This document shows, piece by piece, positions 21,939 through 32,801 of a DNA stretch of 64,000 nt (within the stretch, counting starts at the first letter, position 1; every line of letters starts with the position of its first letter). The DNA comes from Chinchilla lanigera (taxonomy: Eukaryota > Chordata > Mammalia > Rodentia > Chinchillidae). Below the pieces are notes generated by a model that was not told where the DNA came from, ran no database searches, and was given only the letters and a program-made list of their open reading frames with translations. Location of the stretch: NCBI RefSeq assembly GCF_000276665.1, contig NW_004955518.1:2862148-2926147 (forward strand), in the 5' to 3' direction. The position numbers and the translations under genes are program-made.

Positions 21939-22045
21939 GGGGCTGGGGATTTAGCGGCAAAGCACCTGCCTGGCAAGCACAAGGTTGTGAGTTTGATTCC
22001 TGGTACCGGAAGAAAAGACAAAAACAAACAAACAAACAAATAAAC
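21939..22045 (+). repeat. ID-like SINE
   Basis: GGGGCTGGGGATTTAGCGGC (box A lacks a few bases) through GATTCCTGGTACCGG and a CAAACAAA tail. TTCAAGTTT at 21,930-21,938 and 22,046-22,054 is the target duplication. Confidence 0.95.
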
Positions 22046-22119
22046 TTCAAGTTTATAGAGTAACTGGGGGATTTTGGCTAGAATGAGCCCAGTTGCGTAT
22101 GTCATTGCAGTGCTGTATA

Positions 22120-22552
22120 GTTTCCTGGGGCTGCTATAACAAATTGCCATAAAATTGGATGGCTTAAAATTTTATTCTCGTATAGTTTTGAGGCCAGGAA
22201 TCCGGAATCAGATGTCAGGATAATGCTCCTTGCGGTCTTTAAAAGATCCTTCCTTCCCTCCTTGCTCCTGGCTGCTGGCACTCCTTGGTGTCCTTTGGCT
22301 TGAAAACAAATCCAAATCACTTCAATCTCTGCTTCCATCACCATAGGACATTTTCCCCATGTGTCTGTGTCTACAGTTTCTTCTTATAAAGACCCCAGTC
22401 ATTGGATTAGGTCTCATCCTACCCATTGCAGCCTTGCTTCCACTTCACTAATTGCATCTGTAAAGACCCCATTTCCAAACAAGGTCACATTTTGAGGTTC
22501 CAGGTGATATTAATTTTGGAGGGACACTGTTCAACCGTTCAACCCAATACAA
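22120..22552 (-). mobile_element. MLT1-type MaLR LTR
   Basis: A near-complete antisense MLT1: TTTCCTGGGGCTGCTATAAC, TTGAGGCCAGGAATCC, CACTCCTTGGTGTCCTTTGG, TTCTTATAAAGACCCCAGTC, CAAACAAGGTCACATTTTG and AACCCAATAC at the end. Confidence 0.85.
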
Positions 22553-22756
22553 ATATCCATTTGTCATAATTAAATATGCTTAATTTTTAGGTTTGTTAAT
22601 GTACTTATGACCAAAGAAGAGGCAGAGGATTCTTTTCTCTATGCTCAGCACATGGGAGATAGTAGGAGATGATAGGCAAGGCATAGATCCCAAAACAAAC
22701 TGATCTTTTCTTTAGATGCAATAGCAGTAGCATTTGCTGACATAAAAGAGTGCTGT

Positions 22757-23145
22757 CTTAATGCCTTTGGGCTGGTATAACAAAATGTCCTAGACTGGGA
22801 AATTTATAAACAATAGAAATATACTGGCCTCACAGTTCTGGAGTCTAGGAAACTCAAGGTCAAGGTGCCAGCAGATTCAGTGTCTGGTGAGGGCTGCCCT
22901 TTGCCTCAAAGATGGCAAGAAAGGTGAACCCAGCTCCTTCAGGACTCTTTTATAATCTTTACATGGCAAGAAAGGTGAGCCCAGCTCCTTCAGGACTCTT
23001 TTATAATAGCATTGATTCCATTCTTGAGGGATCTGCTTTTATAATCTCATCACTTCCCAAAGGCCTCTCCTCCCAATAACACTGCACTGGGATTAGGGTC
23101 CAACATATGAATTTTAGGAGGAAACAAACGTTCAGACCATAGCAA
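22757..23145 (-). mobile_element. MaLR/MST-like LTR with a local duplication
   Basis: Antisense LTR: GGGCTGGTATAACAAAATG, TCACAGTTCTGGAGTC, AATAACACTGCACTGGGATTAGG, GTTCAGACCATAGCA. It contains a 43-bp duplication described separately. Confidence 0.75.
22914..23007. repeat. Direct duplication, 43 bp, period 51
   Basis: GGCAAGAAAGGTGA(A/G)CCCAG begins both units (22,914-22,956 and 22,965-23,007). They differ at one base, so the duplication is much younger than the LTR holding it. Confidence 0.9.
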
Positions 23146-23544
23146 GTGTTTATGTCATATTGTTTAGTGTTTGTTCTCTCATATCATAGCTGTAAATTCA
23201 TTCCCACTAAACTCAGATTTTTATATATAGTAAGTAGATTTTTATTCTACTGCTTCGAGTTAATGTACTGGATCTAATGAGCTTGGACCTATTACCACTG
23301 TGATACAGAAAATATTAAAAGAAAAAGTTAAGACTAAATAAAAAGAGTACATATCTTCAGACTAAATACTTTTCCTCCTTTTGTGAGTAGAATTATCACT
23401 ATTTAATTTTTTGTGGCTAGACGTTTTCAGTTTTCTTCTTGGTTGCTAAATACAATCCTACTTGTATTACAAAAGAGAATCTGACAGCTCAGAGTGGTGT
23501 GCTTTGGCCAGAGCTGATGAGCAGTGACTGAGGACGGAGGGGTA

Positions 23545-23909
23545 TGTTATTCACTTTCCTATCAGTGGGGCAAAATACCCAACACCCACAATCTAAGTGA
23601 AGAGAAGCTCATTTGGCTCCCAGCTTCCTGTAGGTCAATCCAAAGTCAGCTTGCTCCAAGGTAGAAGAGCACGTGGCTGAAAGCTGTTCAACTCATGGCA
23701 GCTAGGAGGCAGGAAGAAAGAAGGGAGGGGCGGGGACAAGAATATACCTTTCTAGGCCATGGCCGTGTGACCCACCTCTAGCCAGGCCAGTCTCCTAAAG
23801 CATACTCAACTCATGGATGAATGTGCGGTATAACCCCCTCCCCCGGTGATCCAATCACCTTCCAAATATATGAGAATTTTGGGAGACCCTTTAGACCTAA
23901 ATCATAACA
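23545..23909 (-). mobile_element. ERVL-MaLR solo LTR
   Basis: TGTTATTCACTTTCCTATCAG ... AAAATACCCAACACCCAC ... ATGAGAATTTTGGGAGACC ... AATCATAACA. Same family group as the LTRs at 7.4, 11.3 and 13.4 kb. Confidence 0.8.
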
Positions 23910-24214
23910 TAGGGTAATTAGTAAGCTCTCTGGAGATCTGCCCAAAAAGGCAGGTTGTGAATCACCTACAATCCTGTCCTGTTCCAAATTTCTTGTTCCT
24001 GGCAAGAGAATGACCTGTCAGGCCATGGAAACTTAGACAAATATTTCTTCTTGACGGAATTCCAGTGTCAATGTTAGACTGATGATTTCTTAATAAACAA
24101 TTTCTGAGACTTATGCCACATAGCAGACAGATATAAATGTCAGATTCTGGATTGAATCAATCACAAAAGTATTTCTAGAACAACCAGGGGAAACTGACTG
24201 TGGACAGGGAATTT

Positions 24215-24490
24215 GCCATAGTTTCGATCTGGAATGTCCTCCAAAGATCATGTGCTAAAGGCTTAGTCTTTGGGGTTGGTCCTATGAGGAGGTGGTAAAA
24301 CCTTTTAAGGGTAGGGACTAATGAAAGGCCTGTTGGTCTTTGGGGTATATCCCTGAGGGGAACTGAGGGACCATGGTCTCTTCCTCCTTCTATTTTGCTT
24401 CCTGGCCATAAGGTGAATGGTTTTTCTACACCATGCATCTTACTACAGTGTGCTGCCTTGTCACAGGCACAGAAGCACTGGGGCTAAACA
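24215..24490 (+). mobile_element. MaLR LTR, sense orientation
   Basis: ATAGTTTCGATCTGGAATGTCC, GTGCTAAAGGCTTAGTC, GAGGAGGTGGTAAAACC, GCTTCCTGGCCATAAGGTGA and a decayed end near TGTCACAGGCACAGAAGC. Confidence 0.7.
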
Positions 24491-24499
24491 ATCACAGAC

Positions 24500-26215
24500 T
24501 ACCAGAACAAGAAGACATGTGTCTCCAAAGGGGCACAGATAACAAGGTCCTGTGTTCCCAGTTATCAGCTGATTCTTACAAAACATTCCTAGCAGGGGAA
24601 ATGGCTAAACAGGGACCCTGGGGCAGTGCGGGTACACAATAGCCACCCAGATTGCAAAGTCATCTAGGAGAAAAGTAAAGGGACTCCCAATAAACTACTT
24701 AGCAATTGTCACTGCCTCCCATTAGAGCTACTGGACAATTTTGGAAAGAATCATTTGTGCCACATCTTAAGTTTCCACAAAGAAGAACTCAAACTCACAT
24801 TTTAAAGTACATAAAATAAAACAAAAAGTTTTAGAAAGCCAAGGGGCTAATTCCCCTTGTGACCCTCCCTTGACAACAGTGGAAAAACTCTGGTGAACTG
24901 ATATTTAAAAAAAAAAAAAAAAAAAAGGAAGAAAAGAAAAGATGGGGGAATAAAGATATTTAAAGACAGAAAACATCTTTAGAAAAACACAATCATTGTC
25001 TCTTTAAAACAAAACAAAACCCCAGTTGGGCCCAGAAATCAGTGACTATGCAGTCCAACTGATACCTGGTAGGGGGTTATTATTCAGCATTATGTACACT
25101 CGGACCTTTTCATTTTCTTTTTCATTCTGAACACCAAGGCAGTGGAAACTGTTATGTTAACACATACATAGACACACCCAAAGCATACAAAAACACTATT
25201 ATTTCAAACTACTAAGAATAGGACAGCTCAATTATTTTCATGCTATGACTTTAAGAGCATTACACTGAAACAAACAAGAAGTTACAGGACTTTTTTTAAT
25301 ATCCCAGAAATATACATCTAAGCTTTGGAATTACTGAGGTTAGACTAACACAGGTGCTGGGTAATCGCACTTAATACACAAGTCTAAGGTTCTGCAGGAA
25401 AGAAATTATCTTTGGTATCTGCATCAGGCTAACATTAACATTTGGGTTTTGCATTGGGATAGAGCTTGTATGACCCTCTAACCAAATATCCCCCCCCCAA
25501 TCAACTGAGATTAAAAAGATCCATGTGAAAAGTTCCTTTATTTGCAATCCCCCCCCCAAGTTAAAGTCACAGGCATCTACCTAGCACAAAAGGTTGTGAA
25601 ATACAGTGCATATGCACAGTTGTGCTGCAAAAAGGAAACAAAACTACAATAAAGAGAAATGAAAAGTTTGATAATCATTCTGCATGTTTCCTCAAGAGCA
25701 GGACAGCCACTTCCAAGCACTTCCAGGAAGGGAAAAGAGAAAAAGGTTCAGAAGGGCCCTTCCGCTCTCGGCCCCGCCCCCGAGGTGAAAGCACCCAGCA
25801 AGCAACCAGTCCTGCGCCAGTGTCGCCAACGCCCGACTCTGTGGAGTCCTCGGCCAGTCCCGCAGCAGCTGGGCGCCCTAGTCCCTGCGCTCAATCCCCG
25901 CGACGATCCTGATTGTTTACGGTGGTGATGGGGTTTTGGCTTTTGTTTCGAGAAGTCTGAAATGCAGGTTGGTTTTCTGGTATGGCCACAAGCTGCCAGG
26001 ACTAGGCGCATGCACCTGGCTGCCAGAGGTCCCCTGCCTGCCCCTGCCCTCCCTCTTCTAGGTGCCAGGACACCACTGACTGGATTGATGCTGAAGACAT
26101 CCCTTTTCTCTGGTATTTTTGTTTGTTTGTTTTGAGTTTATACAATCATTAAGAAATCTTTGGTTTTGGTTGGAAAATTTAAAAAACAAACACAAAAACA
26201 AAACAAAGAAACACC
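24500..26215. other. Repeat-poor interval with a GC-rich core
   Basis: About 1.7 kb without a recognisable transposon. The segment 25,755-25,915 is clearly CpG-richer than its surroundings (GGCCCCGCCCCCGAGG, CCGCGACGATCC). Toward lower coordinates the minus strand reads like an untranslated region, including CAAATAAAGG near 25,535. Frames of 87-96 residues cross the GC-rich part on both strands (25,622-25,912 +, 25,659-25,928 +, 25,748-26,011 -), and none matches a family I know. It could be the 5' end of a non-coding RNA, a decayed CpG island or an unrecognised retrocopy. Confidence 0.45.
24908..24927. repeat. poly(A) tract
   Basis: A run of A in otherwise unique sequence, with no SINE body directly beside it. 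Confidence 0.8.
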
Positions 26216-26399
26216 CTCCCTGGCTTATAGCAGCAGTTTATGACCTGGGGAGGCTTCTGCTCAACTTTAAGGGTGGGAGTTGAAGGTTGAGAACCACATT
26301 CAAAGGAAAGGCAAAAGGGCAAGGGATGCAGCTTCTAGAGAGCCTGTTGGATATAAGATGGTCCAATAATAATATTAATAATAATATAAACCTAAATAT

Positions 26400-26860
26400 T
26401 TGGATTTTGTTTCTTTCTGGTCATGTCAAAGGAACAAAGTGAAATGTATATGCAGCAGTCAGCTTGAAGGAGCCTTTGGTGTCTTCCCTTCCACCCCAAG
26501 TTCTGCAGACACACAGAAGCCTGCGGCCTCCAAGGAGAGGCAGGGCAAGGGTAGCCCTGGAAGGCAGCATGGCAGAGAGTGGCTGTGATGAGATGTAACA
26601 GCCCCTGGAAGTAGACATTTTTGAGAGAACAATATAATTCAGACTAGTAAGAGCAGAATGTGTTTTACATACTTCTGTTTTCTCCCCATGTTTTTCTCCT
26701 CTTTGTACTTTTCTCTTTTTCATTATGCATGAGTATAAATGATTGTCATGGTCCATGTCATTTTGCTTGTGAAATTTTGAAGTTGCAAAGTTTATGTCAT
26801 ACTATACAATTAATATTTGGTCTCATAAAATGTTAAGAAATTTCTACTAGAACTTTAAAA
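26400..26860. other. Intergenic, no recognised feature
   Basis: Frames of 62 (+) and 111 (-) residues overlap in opposite orientation at 26,400-26,756. Neither shows a domain or exon signals. Confidence 0.45.
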
Positions 26861-26869
26861 AATAAAAAT

Positions 26870-26965
26870 AAGTATCAGGGTGTAATTCAGGGTAAAGTGT
26901 GTGCTTAGCATGCATGAAACCCTGGGCTTGAGCCTTAGCAGCACATAGTAAGTAAGAAAATAAAT
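26870..26965 (+). repeat. ID-like SINE (old)
   Basis: GGGTGTAATTCAGGGTAAAG, TTAGCATGCATGAAACCCTG, then an A-rich tail with AAATAAATAA. Close to the ancestral tRNA-Ala type. Confidence 0.75.
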
Positions 26966-26999
26966 AAATACATAGTTTAAATTTCAATTAATTGAATAT

Positions 27000-27610
27000 A
27001 AAAATCATGTCAATACTAAAAGAAAACACTTGTTCCTGCTGTTATGCTTTGGTCCATCATAGAAGAAGAACATGATGAAGGGGAAATAAAAACAGTGAGA
27101 ATACAGAAGACAGCAAGGCTGACCCAAGAGTGGCCCATTCAGACACTCACCCAGGGAAGAAGACTTGGAGAAACACGGCTGTGTGTTGAGATTGCTGTTG
27201 AGACAGTGTCTCCTTCCATTTTGAGCCTTGGGTGTCTTGCTTACCTCATTCTGGGTTGAGATTGCTGTGTTTCCATCGGTATCCACGTGGGAAGCTCAGA
27301 GCGGTCTTCTGTGGGGCTTGTGGCAGGACGATGTGACCCTGCAGTGGCAGCTTGAGACACCACTTGATAATAAAGAGTTGGTAGGGACTAGGGGGTCCTG
27401 AAGGAGGGACAGCAAGGAGAAATCAAGGCCAAAGCCCCAAGGGCACTATTTTCCCCTGTTCTCTTCCCTCTGGCAGTCTTCATCCTGCTCCAAAATAGAC
27501 TCGTCTCTCAAGCCACATGTACAGCTTTGACAGTGTGGCTCTCATCATCCTCCCCTTACAGCAGATTCATGTGTTCCCCATATTGGTGTGCCACTAGGCA
27601 ATTGCAGAGC
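27000..27610. other. Intergenic, no recognised feature
   Basis: TTGAGATTGCTGT occurs twice (about 27,186 and 27,255), the only local repeat seen. No gene is supported. Confidence 0.45.
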
Positions 27611-27618
27611 ATGTCTTC

Positions 27619-27988
27619 TGTTAGGGTTTAGGGCTAGAATTTCCTCCAAGACTGCGTGTCTTCAGAGGCAGAACTTTTGGAAGGTGGTTGGAAAATGGTA
27701 CGGGGACTGCAGTCATCAGTGGATTAATCCACTTATCACCTCGTAGCTGACTGCTATTAGGAAGGGGGGCTTGGTTGGAAGAGGTGCCTGCCAGGGCATG
27801 ATCTGGAAGGGTGTGTCTCCCTCCATGGTTCTTCCCTTCACTCTGCTTCCTGACCAAGATGACATGAGCAGCCTTTCTTTGCTGTGCCAGGAGACCATGG
27901 ACTGAAACATGAACCAAAATGAACTTCTCTTCCTTTAAGTTTCCGTGGTCAGATATTTTGTCCTCATAATGAGAAAGTAACCAAGACA
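27619..27988 (+). mobile_element. MaLR solo LTR
   Basis: 370 bp with TG...CA ends: TGTTAGGGTTTAGGGC ... GAACTTTTGGAAGGTGG ... CTGCTTCCTGACCAAGATG ... GAGAAAGTAACCAAGACA. The 122-residue minus frame inside is antisense noise. Confidence 0.8.
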
Positions 27989-28221
27989 TACTCCAGTATC
28001 TTTCTGAGAAAGGGTTGGGGGAAGATTGAATTCTGATATTTTATACAGCTGCAATGTTCTTTGTTTTGTCCCCAAAACATTAATAATTGGCTGAGGGTAG
28101 AACTCTGTTAGAGATTTTCTTTACAGAATGTTGAAGGCAATGATCCATTATTTTCTGCTTCTCATATTGTTGTTGAGAAGCCAGATGACATTGTTATTTC
28201 TCCTCCTTTATTTGTGGCCTG

Positions 28222-28332
28222 GGGGCTGGGGGTTTAGCTCAGTGGCACAGCGCCTGCCTGGCTAGCGTAAGGTCGTGAGTTTGATTCCCGGGACTGGAAA
28301 CGCCCCCCCAACCAAAAAAAAATTCTATCCCA
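28222..28332 (+). repeat. ID-like SINE with 12-bp TSD
   Basis: Full body with GGTCGTGAGTTTGATTCCCG. ATTTGTGGCCTG lies at 28,210-28,221 and 28,333-28,344. Confidence 0.95.
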
Positions 28333-28474
28333 ATTTGTGGCCTGATCCTCATCACCTGCCTCTCCCAGGGTCTCTTGGAATTTACACTTGGTATGTACCT
28401 TTTTGTCATTGTTGTGCTTGGTAATCTGAGGATATTTATTAAAATATTTAAAGTTTTCTCTTAAATTTTACTTT

Positions 28475-28700
28475 TGTTTTTTAAGGCAGGGTCTCACTAT
28501 ATAGTCCAGGCTGGATTTGAACTTTCAGTCTTTCTACCTCAGCCTCCCAAGTGCTGGGTCTACACTTATGTGTTAGTACTGTGCCCATTTTAGTCTTTTT
28601 TTTTTTTTTTTTGGTACAGGGACTCGAACTCAGGACTTTGTGCTTGCCAGGCAGGCACTGCGCCACTGAGCTATATCACTGGCCCACTACGCCCATTTTA
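28475..28700 (-). repeat. B1-like SINE interrupted by an ID-like SINE
   Basis: Antisense B1 (GGCAGGGTCTCACTATATAG ... CAAGTGCTGGGTCTACAC). An antisense ID with its poly(T) tail lies at about 28,591-28,688. GCCCATTTTA flanks the ID on both sides. Confidence 0.88.
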
Positions 28701-29005
28701 AACTCCACTTTTTTCTGTCTATTTGTTTAGGTCTCTATCTTTTTTGTTGAAGGCCTGAGTCAAATACTTAATGATCCCTATTTGTTATGCACATTAAAGA
28801 GTGAGTCACTAAAAGTCTCACTGGATTCCTATGCTTCTAATGGCAATGGAATAAAAGTGGTCAGATTTATTCTTGTACTAAGATAAACAGATGGAAAAAT
28901 AACCCAGTAAATCATATAAAATAATAGTTTTCAGGAATTATCATTGGGTATCACTGGACCGTGATCCCTGAGAATAGTAAATGAGGAAATTACTTAATAT
29001 TCTAA

Positions 29006-29110
29006 GGGGCTGGGGATTTAGCTCAGTGGCAAAAGCGCCTGCCTGGCAAGCGCAAGGTCGTGAGTTCGGTTCCTGGTACCAGAGAAAAACCAAAAAAAAA
29101 AAAAAAAAAA
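29006..29110 (+). repeat. Young ID-like SINE
   Basis: Body with the AAAAGCGCC and GAGTTCGGTTCC variants, tail GAGAAAAACC then A. ATATTCTA flanks it on both sides. Confidence 0.95.
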
Positions 29111-29160
29111 TATTCTAGTTTACTGGACTTAGCAAGGTTTCCAAATACAAGATTAATATT

Positions 29161-29258
29161 GGGGCTGGGGATTTAGCTCAGCGGCAAAAGCGCCTGCCTG
29201 GCAAGCGCAAGGTCGTGAGTTCGGTTCCCGGTACCGGAGAAAAACCAAAAAAAACAAA
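29161..29258 (+). repeat. Young ID-like SINE (same subfamily)
   Basis: Differs from its neighbour at 29,006 by only a few bases. AAGATTAATATT before and AAGATTAACATT after give a separate target duplication, so this is an independent insertion and not a tandem copy. Confidence 0.95.
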
Positions 29259-29469
29259 GATTAACATTAAAGAAATCATTTGTCATAAGTAAAAACTGAA
29301 ATATAATACCATTTATAGTTACATGATAAATATGAAATACTAGTCAAAGTATATGCAAGAGCTGCATATTGAAAAATATTGGCGAGATAATAACATACAT
29401 AAGTGGAGCGATATGTTATATTCATTGCTTAGAAAAATATTATCAAGATGACAATTCTTTCAAAATTGA

Positions 29470-29606
29470 CCTATAAAGCCAGGCATAGTTGCATAGGGCT
29501 GTAACTTCAGCACTCAGAAGGCTGAGGCAGGAGGATCATCACTAGTTTGAGACCAGTCTGGAAGGTGTAACAAGACTCTGTCTCAAGAAACAAAAGCAAA
29601 ACAAAA
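29470..29606 (+). repeat. B1-like SINE (diverged)
   Basis: GCCAGGCATAGTTGCATAGGG ... CACTCAGAAGGCTGAGGCAG ... GAGACCAGTCTGGAAGG ... CAAGACTCTGTCTCAAG. Confidence 0.85.
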
Positions 29607-29665
29607 AAATTGATCTATAAATTTAATGTAATCCTACTAAAAATCAATTCAAGATTTTTTTGGTA

Positions 29666-29748
29666 GGGGCTGAGGATTTAGCTCAGTGGCGCAGTGCCTG
29701 CCTAGCAAGCACAAAGTCATGAGTTCAATTCCGGTACCAGAAAAAAAG
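29666..29748 (+). repeat. ID-like SINE
   Basis: GGGGCTGAGGATTTAGCTCA ... GTCATGAGTTCAATTCCGG ... A tail. AAGATTTTTTTGG flanks both sides. Confidence 0.93.
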
Positions 29749-29881
29749 TAAAGATTTTTTTTGGCAGAAATTGACAAGCTGTCTCTAAAGTTCATATGGA
29801 AATGAGAAGGGGCTGGAACATCCAAAGCAATTTTGCAAAGGAGGACGAAGTTGGAAAGGTACACTATTCGATTTAAAGCCT

Positions 29882-29917
29882 CATCCTTTCTCAGCCTTTT
29901 GGCTAAGATCAAGTGTG
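29882..29917 (+). pseudogene. U2 snRNA 5'-fragment retropseudogene (tailless)
   Basis: About 34 bases correspond to the first nucleotides of U2 snRNA, with CAGCCTTTTGGCTAAGATCA identical or nearly so, and then stop abruptly. GATTTAAAGCCT stands immediately before (29,870-29,881) and after (29,917-29,928) without a mismatch. There is no A tail. A perfect 12-bp duplication with a 3'-truncated snRNA is the signature of the L1-made tailless retropseudogenes described in mammals. Far too short to be a functional snRNA. Confidence 0.9.
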
Positions 29918-30099
29918 ATTTAAAGCCTTATAATAAACTATAGTTATAAAGATAATGCAGGATCTGGATCAGGATAGAGGTATTGGTCATGTATGACATA
30001 TATGGTCGATTGTGTTTTATAAAAGTGTCAAAATAATTCTGAAGAGGTAGATAATCTTTTCAGTTAATGATACTGGAACAATGGAATTGTTATATGCAA

Positions 30100-31735
30100 A
30101 AATTTAAAAATGAGCTTTTATGCTTATTTAATACCATAAATAAAAACTGACTAAAATTACTCATATACTTAATGTAAGAATTAAAATTATGAGATTTCTG
30201 CAGCGTGAGGTCCTGAGTTCAATTCCTAGTACTCCCCAAAATAAAAATAAATAAATAAAAGAAATTATAAAAGAAAATCTTAATGACCATGTACACAGAT
30301 ATTTCTTAACAGATTAAAGCATGAATTGTAAGATAAAGTTCTGAAAATGGATTCATCAAAATGAAAGACTTTCTCCTCTTCAAAGACACTGGTAAGAAGA
30401 TGAGGATGCCACTTGAGTCTAAAGTGAAATAAATCAGACAACATGAGTAAATACTGCACTGTTTCTCTGGTGTGACAGACCAGAAGTGTGAATAAGGACC
30501 AAAATATATAATAGATATGGTGAAATAGGAAGAAAATGTTCAGATGAGAAGGGGAACTAGGGAGGCAGAGGAGGAAAGGAAGGAAGGGAAAAGAAAAATA
30601 AGAAAAGAAGGAAAAAATGGAAACAAAGGTTTGTGAATAAAGAGGGGAAGAGGAGTTGACAGGAGGGTAAGGAAATGGAAAAAAAATCAAGTTATATCAT
30701 GTAAAGGTACAAATTCTCTATTCTCTATGATGAATATGATCATTGTGTGTACCTAAAATGTACTATTAAACTTAAATAGTAAAAAAAGAAGTCAAAAAAG
30801 CAAGCTACAGACAGATAATACCCACAAAGCATATATTTGATGAAGGATTTGTATCTACAAAATACATCAACAACTTTTACAAATCAGCAATACTGTATAA
30901 GATAACCCAATTAAAAATGGTAAAATACTTAACAAGCACTTCACAAAAGAACATATATAAGTGGCAGATAAGTAGTACATGAAAAGATATCCAGTGTCAT
31001 TAGTCATTAAGAAAATGCAAATTAAAATCACAATGAAATATCTTTACATACACACTAGAATGACCTAAACCATAAAGACTGATCATGCAAAGTGTTTCAA
31101 TGGTGTGGAGGAGTCAGAATTCATACAGTGTTGGTAGAAATACTAGAAAAAAGTGAAACAATTGCTTTGGAACAGAGCTTGACCATTTCTTTGAGTTATC
31201 CATACATTGCATCAATTATATGATCCAACCATTCCAACTGTAGGTATTTATCTAAGAGAAATGAATGCATAGGTTTCGCTAAAGACTTGTACATTTATTG
31301 CTAATATACCAAATGTCTATTAATTCATGAATGGATAAATAAATCATGATCTATCCATATAATGGAATGTTGCTCAGCAACATAAAAGAGCAAATTATTA
31401 ATATGTGCAACAACATGGATGAATAAAAAAATTGTAGGTTGAAAGAAGCAAAACAAAGGAATACATACTGTGTGATTTCATTTATAGAAAATTCTAGGAA
31501 ATACAATTAATCTGCAATGACAGAGAATAGATTATTTTTGCCTGGGCCTTGGGATTGGTGGGGAAAGGACTGGATCAAGGAGCAAGAAAAACATTGGAAG
31601 GCAACAGAAATGTTTGTTATCTTAATTGTGGTATTGGTTTTATAAGTGTAATAAGGCAAAAACTAAACTGAACAATTTAAATGTGTGCAGCTTTTCATGC
31701 ATTATTTATACCTCCATGAAGGCATTAAGTAAAGG
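30100..31735 (+). repeat. L1 ORF2/3' end, split by a younger L1 3' fragment
   Basis: Decayed ORF2 text reads TTCATCAAAATGAAAGAC, CTCTTCAAAGACACTGG, then, after an interruption, AGCTACAGACAGATAATACC, CCCAATTAAAAATGG, CATTAGTCATTAAGAAAATGC, AATGGAATGTTGCTCAGC. Between about 30,403 and 30,786 a purine-rich block plus GTACCTAAAATGTACTATTAAAC interrupts the gene. No long ORF survives. The 136-residue antisense frame at 30,280 is its C/T-rich shadow. Confidence 0.75.
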
Positions 31736-31894
31736 TTGATTCAGTATTGTGCTTGTGCAAGTGGACTCAAAGGCTCACCGCATTCAACTGTCCCTGTAAC
31801 TTTTCATCCAGAAAAGAAATACTCACTTGTACTTTGTTAAATCTAAATTTGCTAGTATTTAAACAATGAATCCTCCTTTCTGCACACACTACTC

Positions 31895-31897
31895 ATT

Positions 31898-31936
<39 letters not shown>

Positions 31937-31942
31937 TTTTTT
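31895..31942. repeat. (TTTA)n microsatellite
   Basis: About eleven TTTA units, forming the expanded tail of the minus-strand B1 that follows. Confidence 0.95.
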
Positions 31943-32087
31943 GTCTTTTTGAGACAGGGTCTCGCTATGCAGTTCAGGCTGGCCTTGAGCTCACTTTGTA
32001 GCCCAGGCTGGTCTCGAACTGGCAACGATCCTCCTGCCTCTGCCTCCCAAGTGCTGGGATTACAGGCACGCGCCACCACACCCGGCT
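31943..32087 (-). repeat. B1-like SINE (near consensus)
   Basis: GAGACAGGGTCTCGCTATGC, GCTGGCCTTGAGCTCACTTT, GTAGCCCAGGCTGGTCTCG, GATCCTCCTGCCTCTGCC, CCACCACACCCGGC. GCACACACTACTCAT flanks both sides. Confidence 0.97.
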
Positions 32088-32099
32088 GCACACACTACT

Positions 32100-32800
32100 C
32101 ATACAACTAATAAAATCATCGTAATTTTAACAAATGTGTTTTCTCCAAGCATTCAAACACTAGTGGCAAATCTAGTCAATTAAATTCCTTGTTAGATTAG
32201 ATGCCTTAGATTCCTTTAAATGCAGAAGCTACTTTAAAAGCAAGGAATACATGTGTATATTTCAATGATTATAAAACTTATGGGAATTAAAATGATGAAA
32301 AGTGTTAATACTATGAACTTTAACATACTTTTTCATCATAGTACATTTTACTCACCTGTGTTTATCCTGCTTTATCTTTACAGCCCATCTTCTTTTCATG
32401 TCCTCCTAGGGTACAGTTTTAATTATTTAACCTCAAAGGAGGCACTCGTTTTCCGACAGCCTGTGGATTCAGGCTGGCCATTGACTCTTCAAGACGGAGG
32501 TGCCTGGGAAGCTCTTCCAGGGTGAGTCTTGCTCACCATGGGTGATCAGAGTTCGATTACATCAGGAATTTCACAGAGACTGGCCCTGACCAAATAGGCT
32601 GAAGTCAGAAGCAGCTATGTGTGATCTTTTGTGGCTACAAAGCAGGCTGAGAAGGTAAGTACGTCATGCCAGTCTAGGCATTTGGCTATCTTAAAGATAA
32701 TTGATATTCTGTAAGCAAGCAAGGAGACACTTGATATAGTAGGTATCCAACAATGCTGGACACAGAGACATACAATAGGTGAGAGATTTATCTGAAAGGT
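32100..32800. other. Intergenic, no recognised feature
   Basis: A 90-residue frame at 32,253-32,525 ends near CCAGGGTGAGTC. I see no supporting acceptor with a credible exon or homology. Confidence 0.45.
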
Positions 32801-32801
32801 T

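Noticed and set aside
24908..24927. poly(A) as evidence for a + strand processed pseudogene
   Set aside because: No upstream coding homology and no target duplication could be found.
25622..26011. Three overlapping 87-96-codon frames in the GC-rich core
   Set aside because: On both strands, no recognisable domain and no exon signals. Kept only as a region of interest.
30280..30690. 136-codon minus frame rich in Phe, Ser and Leu
   Set aside because: It is the antisense of an L1 purine-rich 3' region, and hydrophobic composition follows from the C/T bias.
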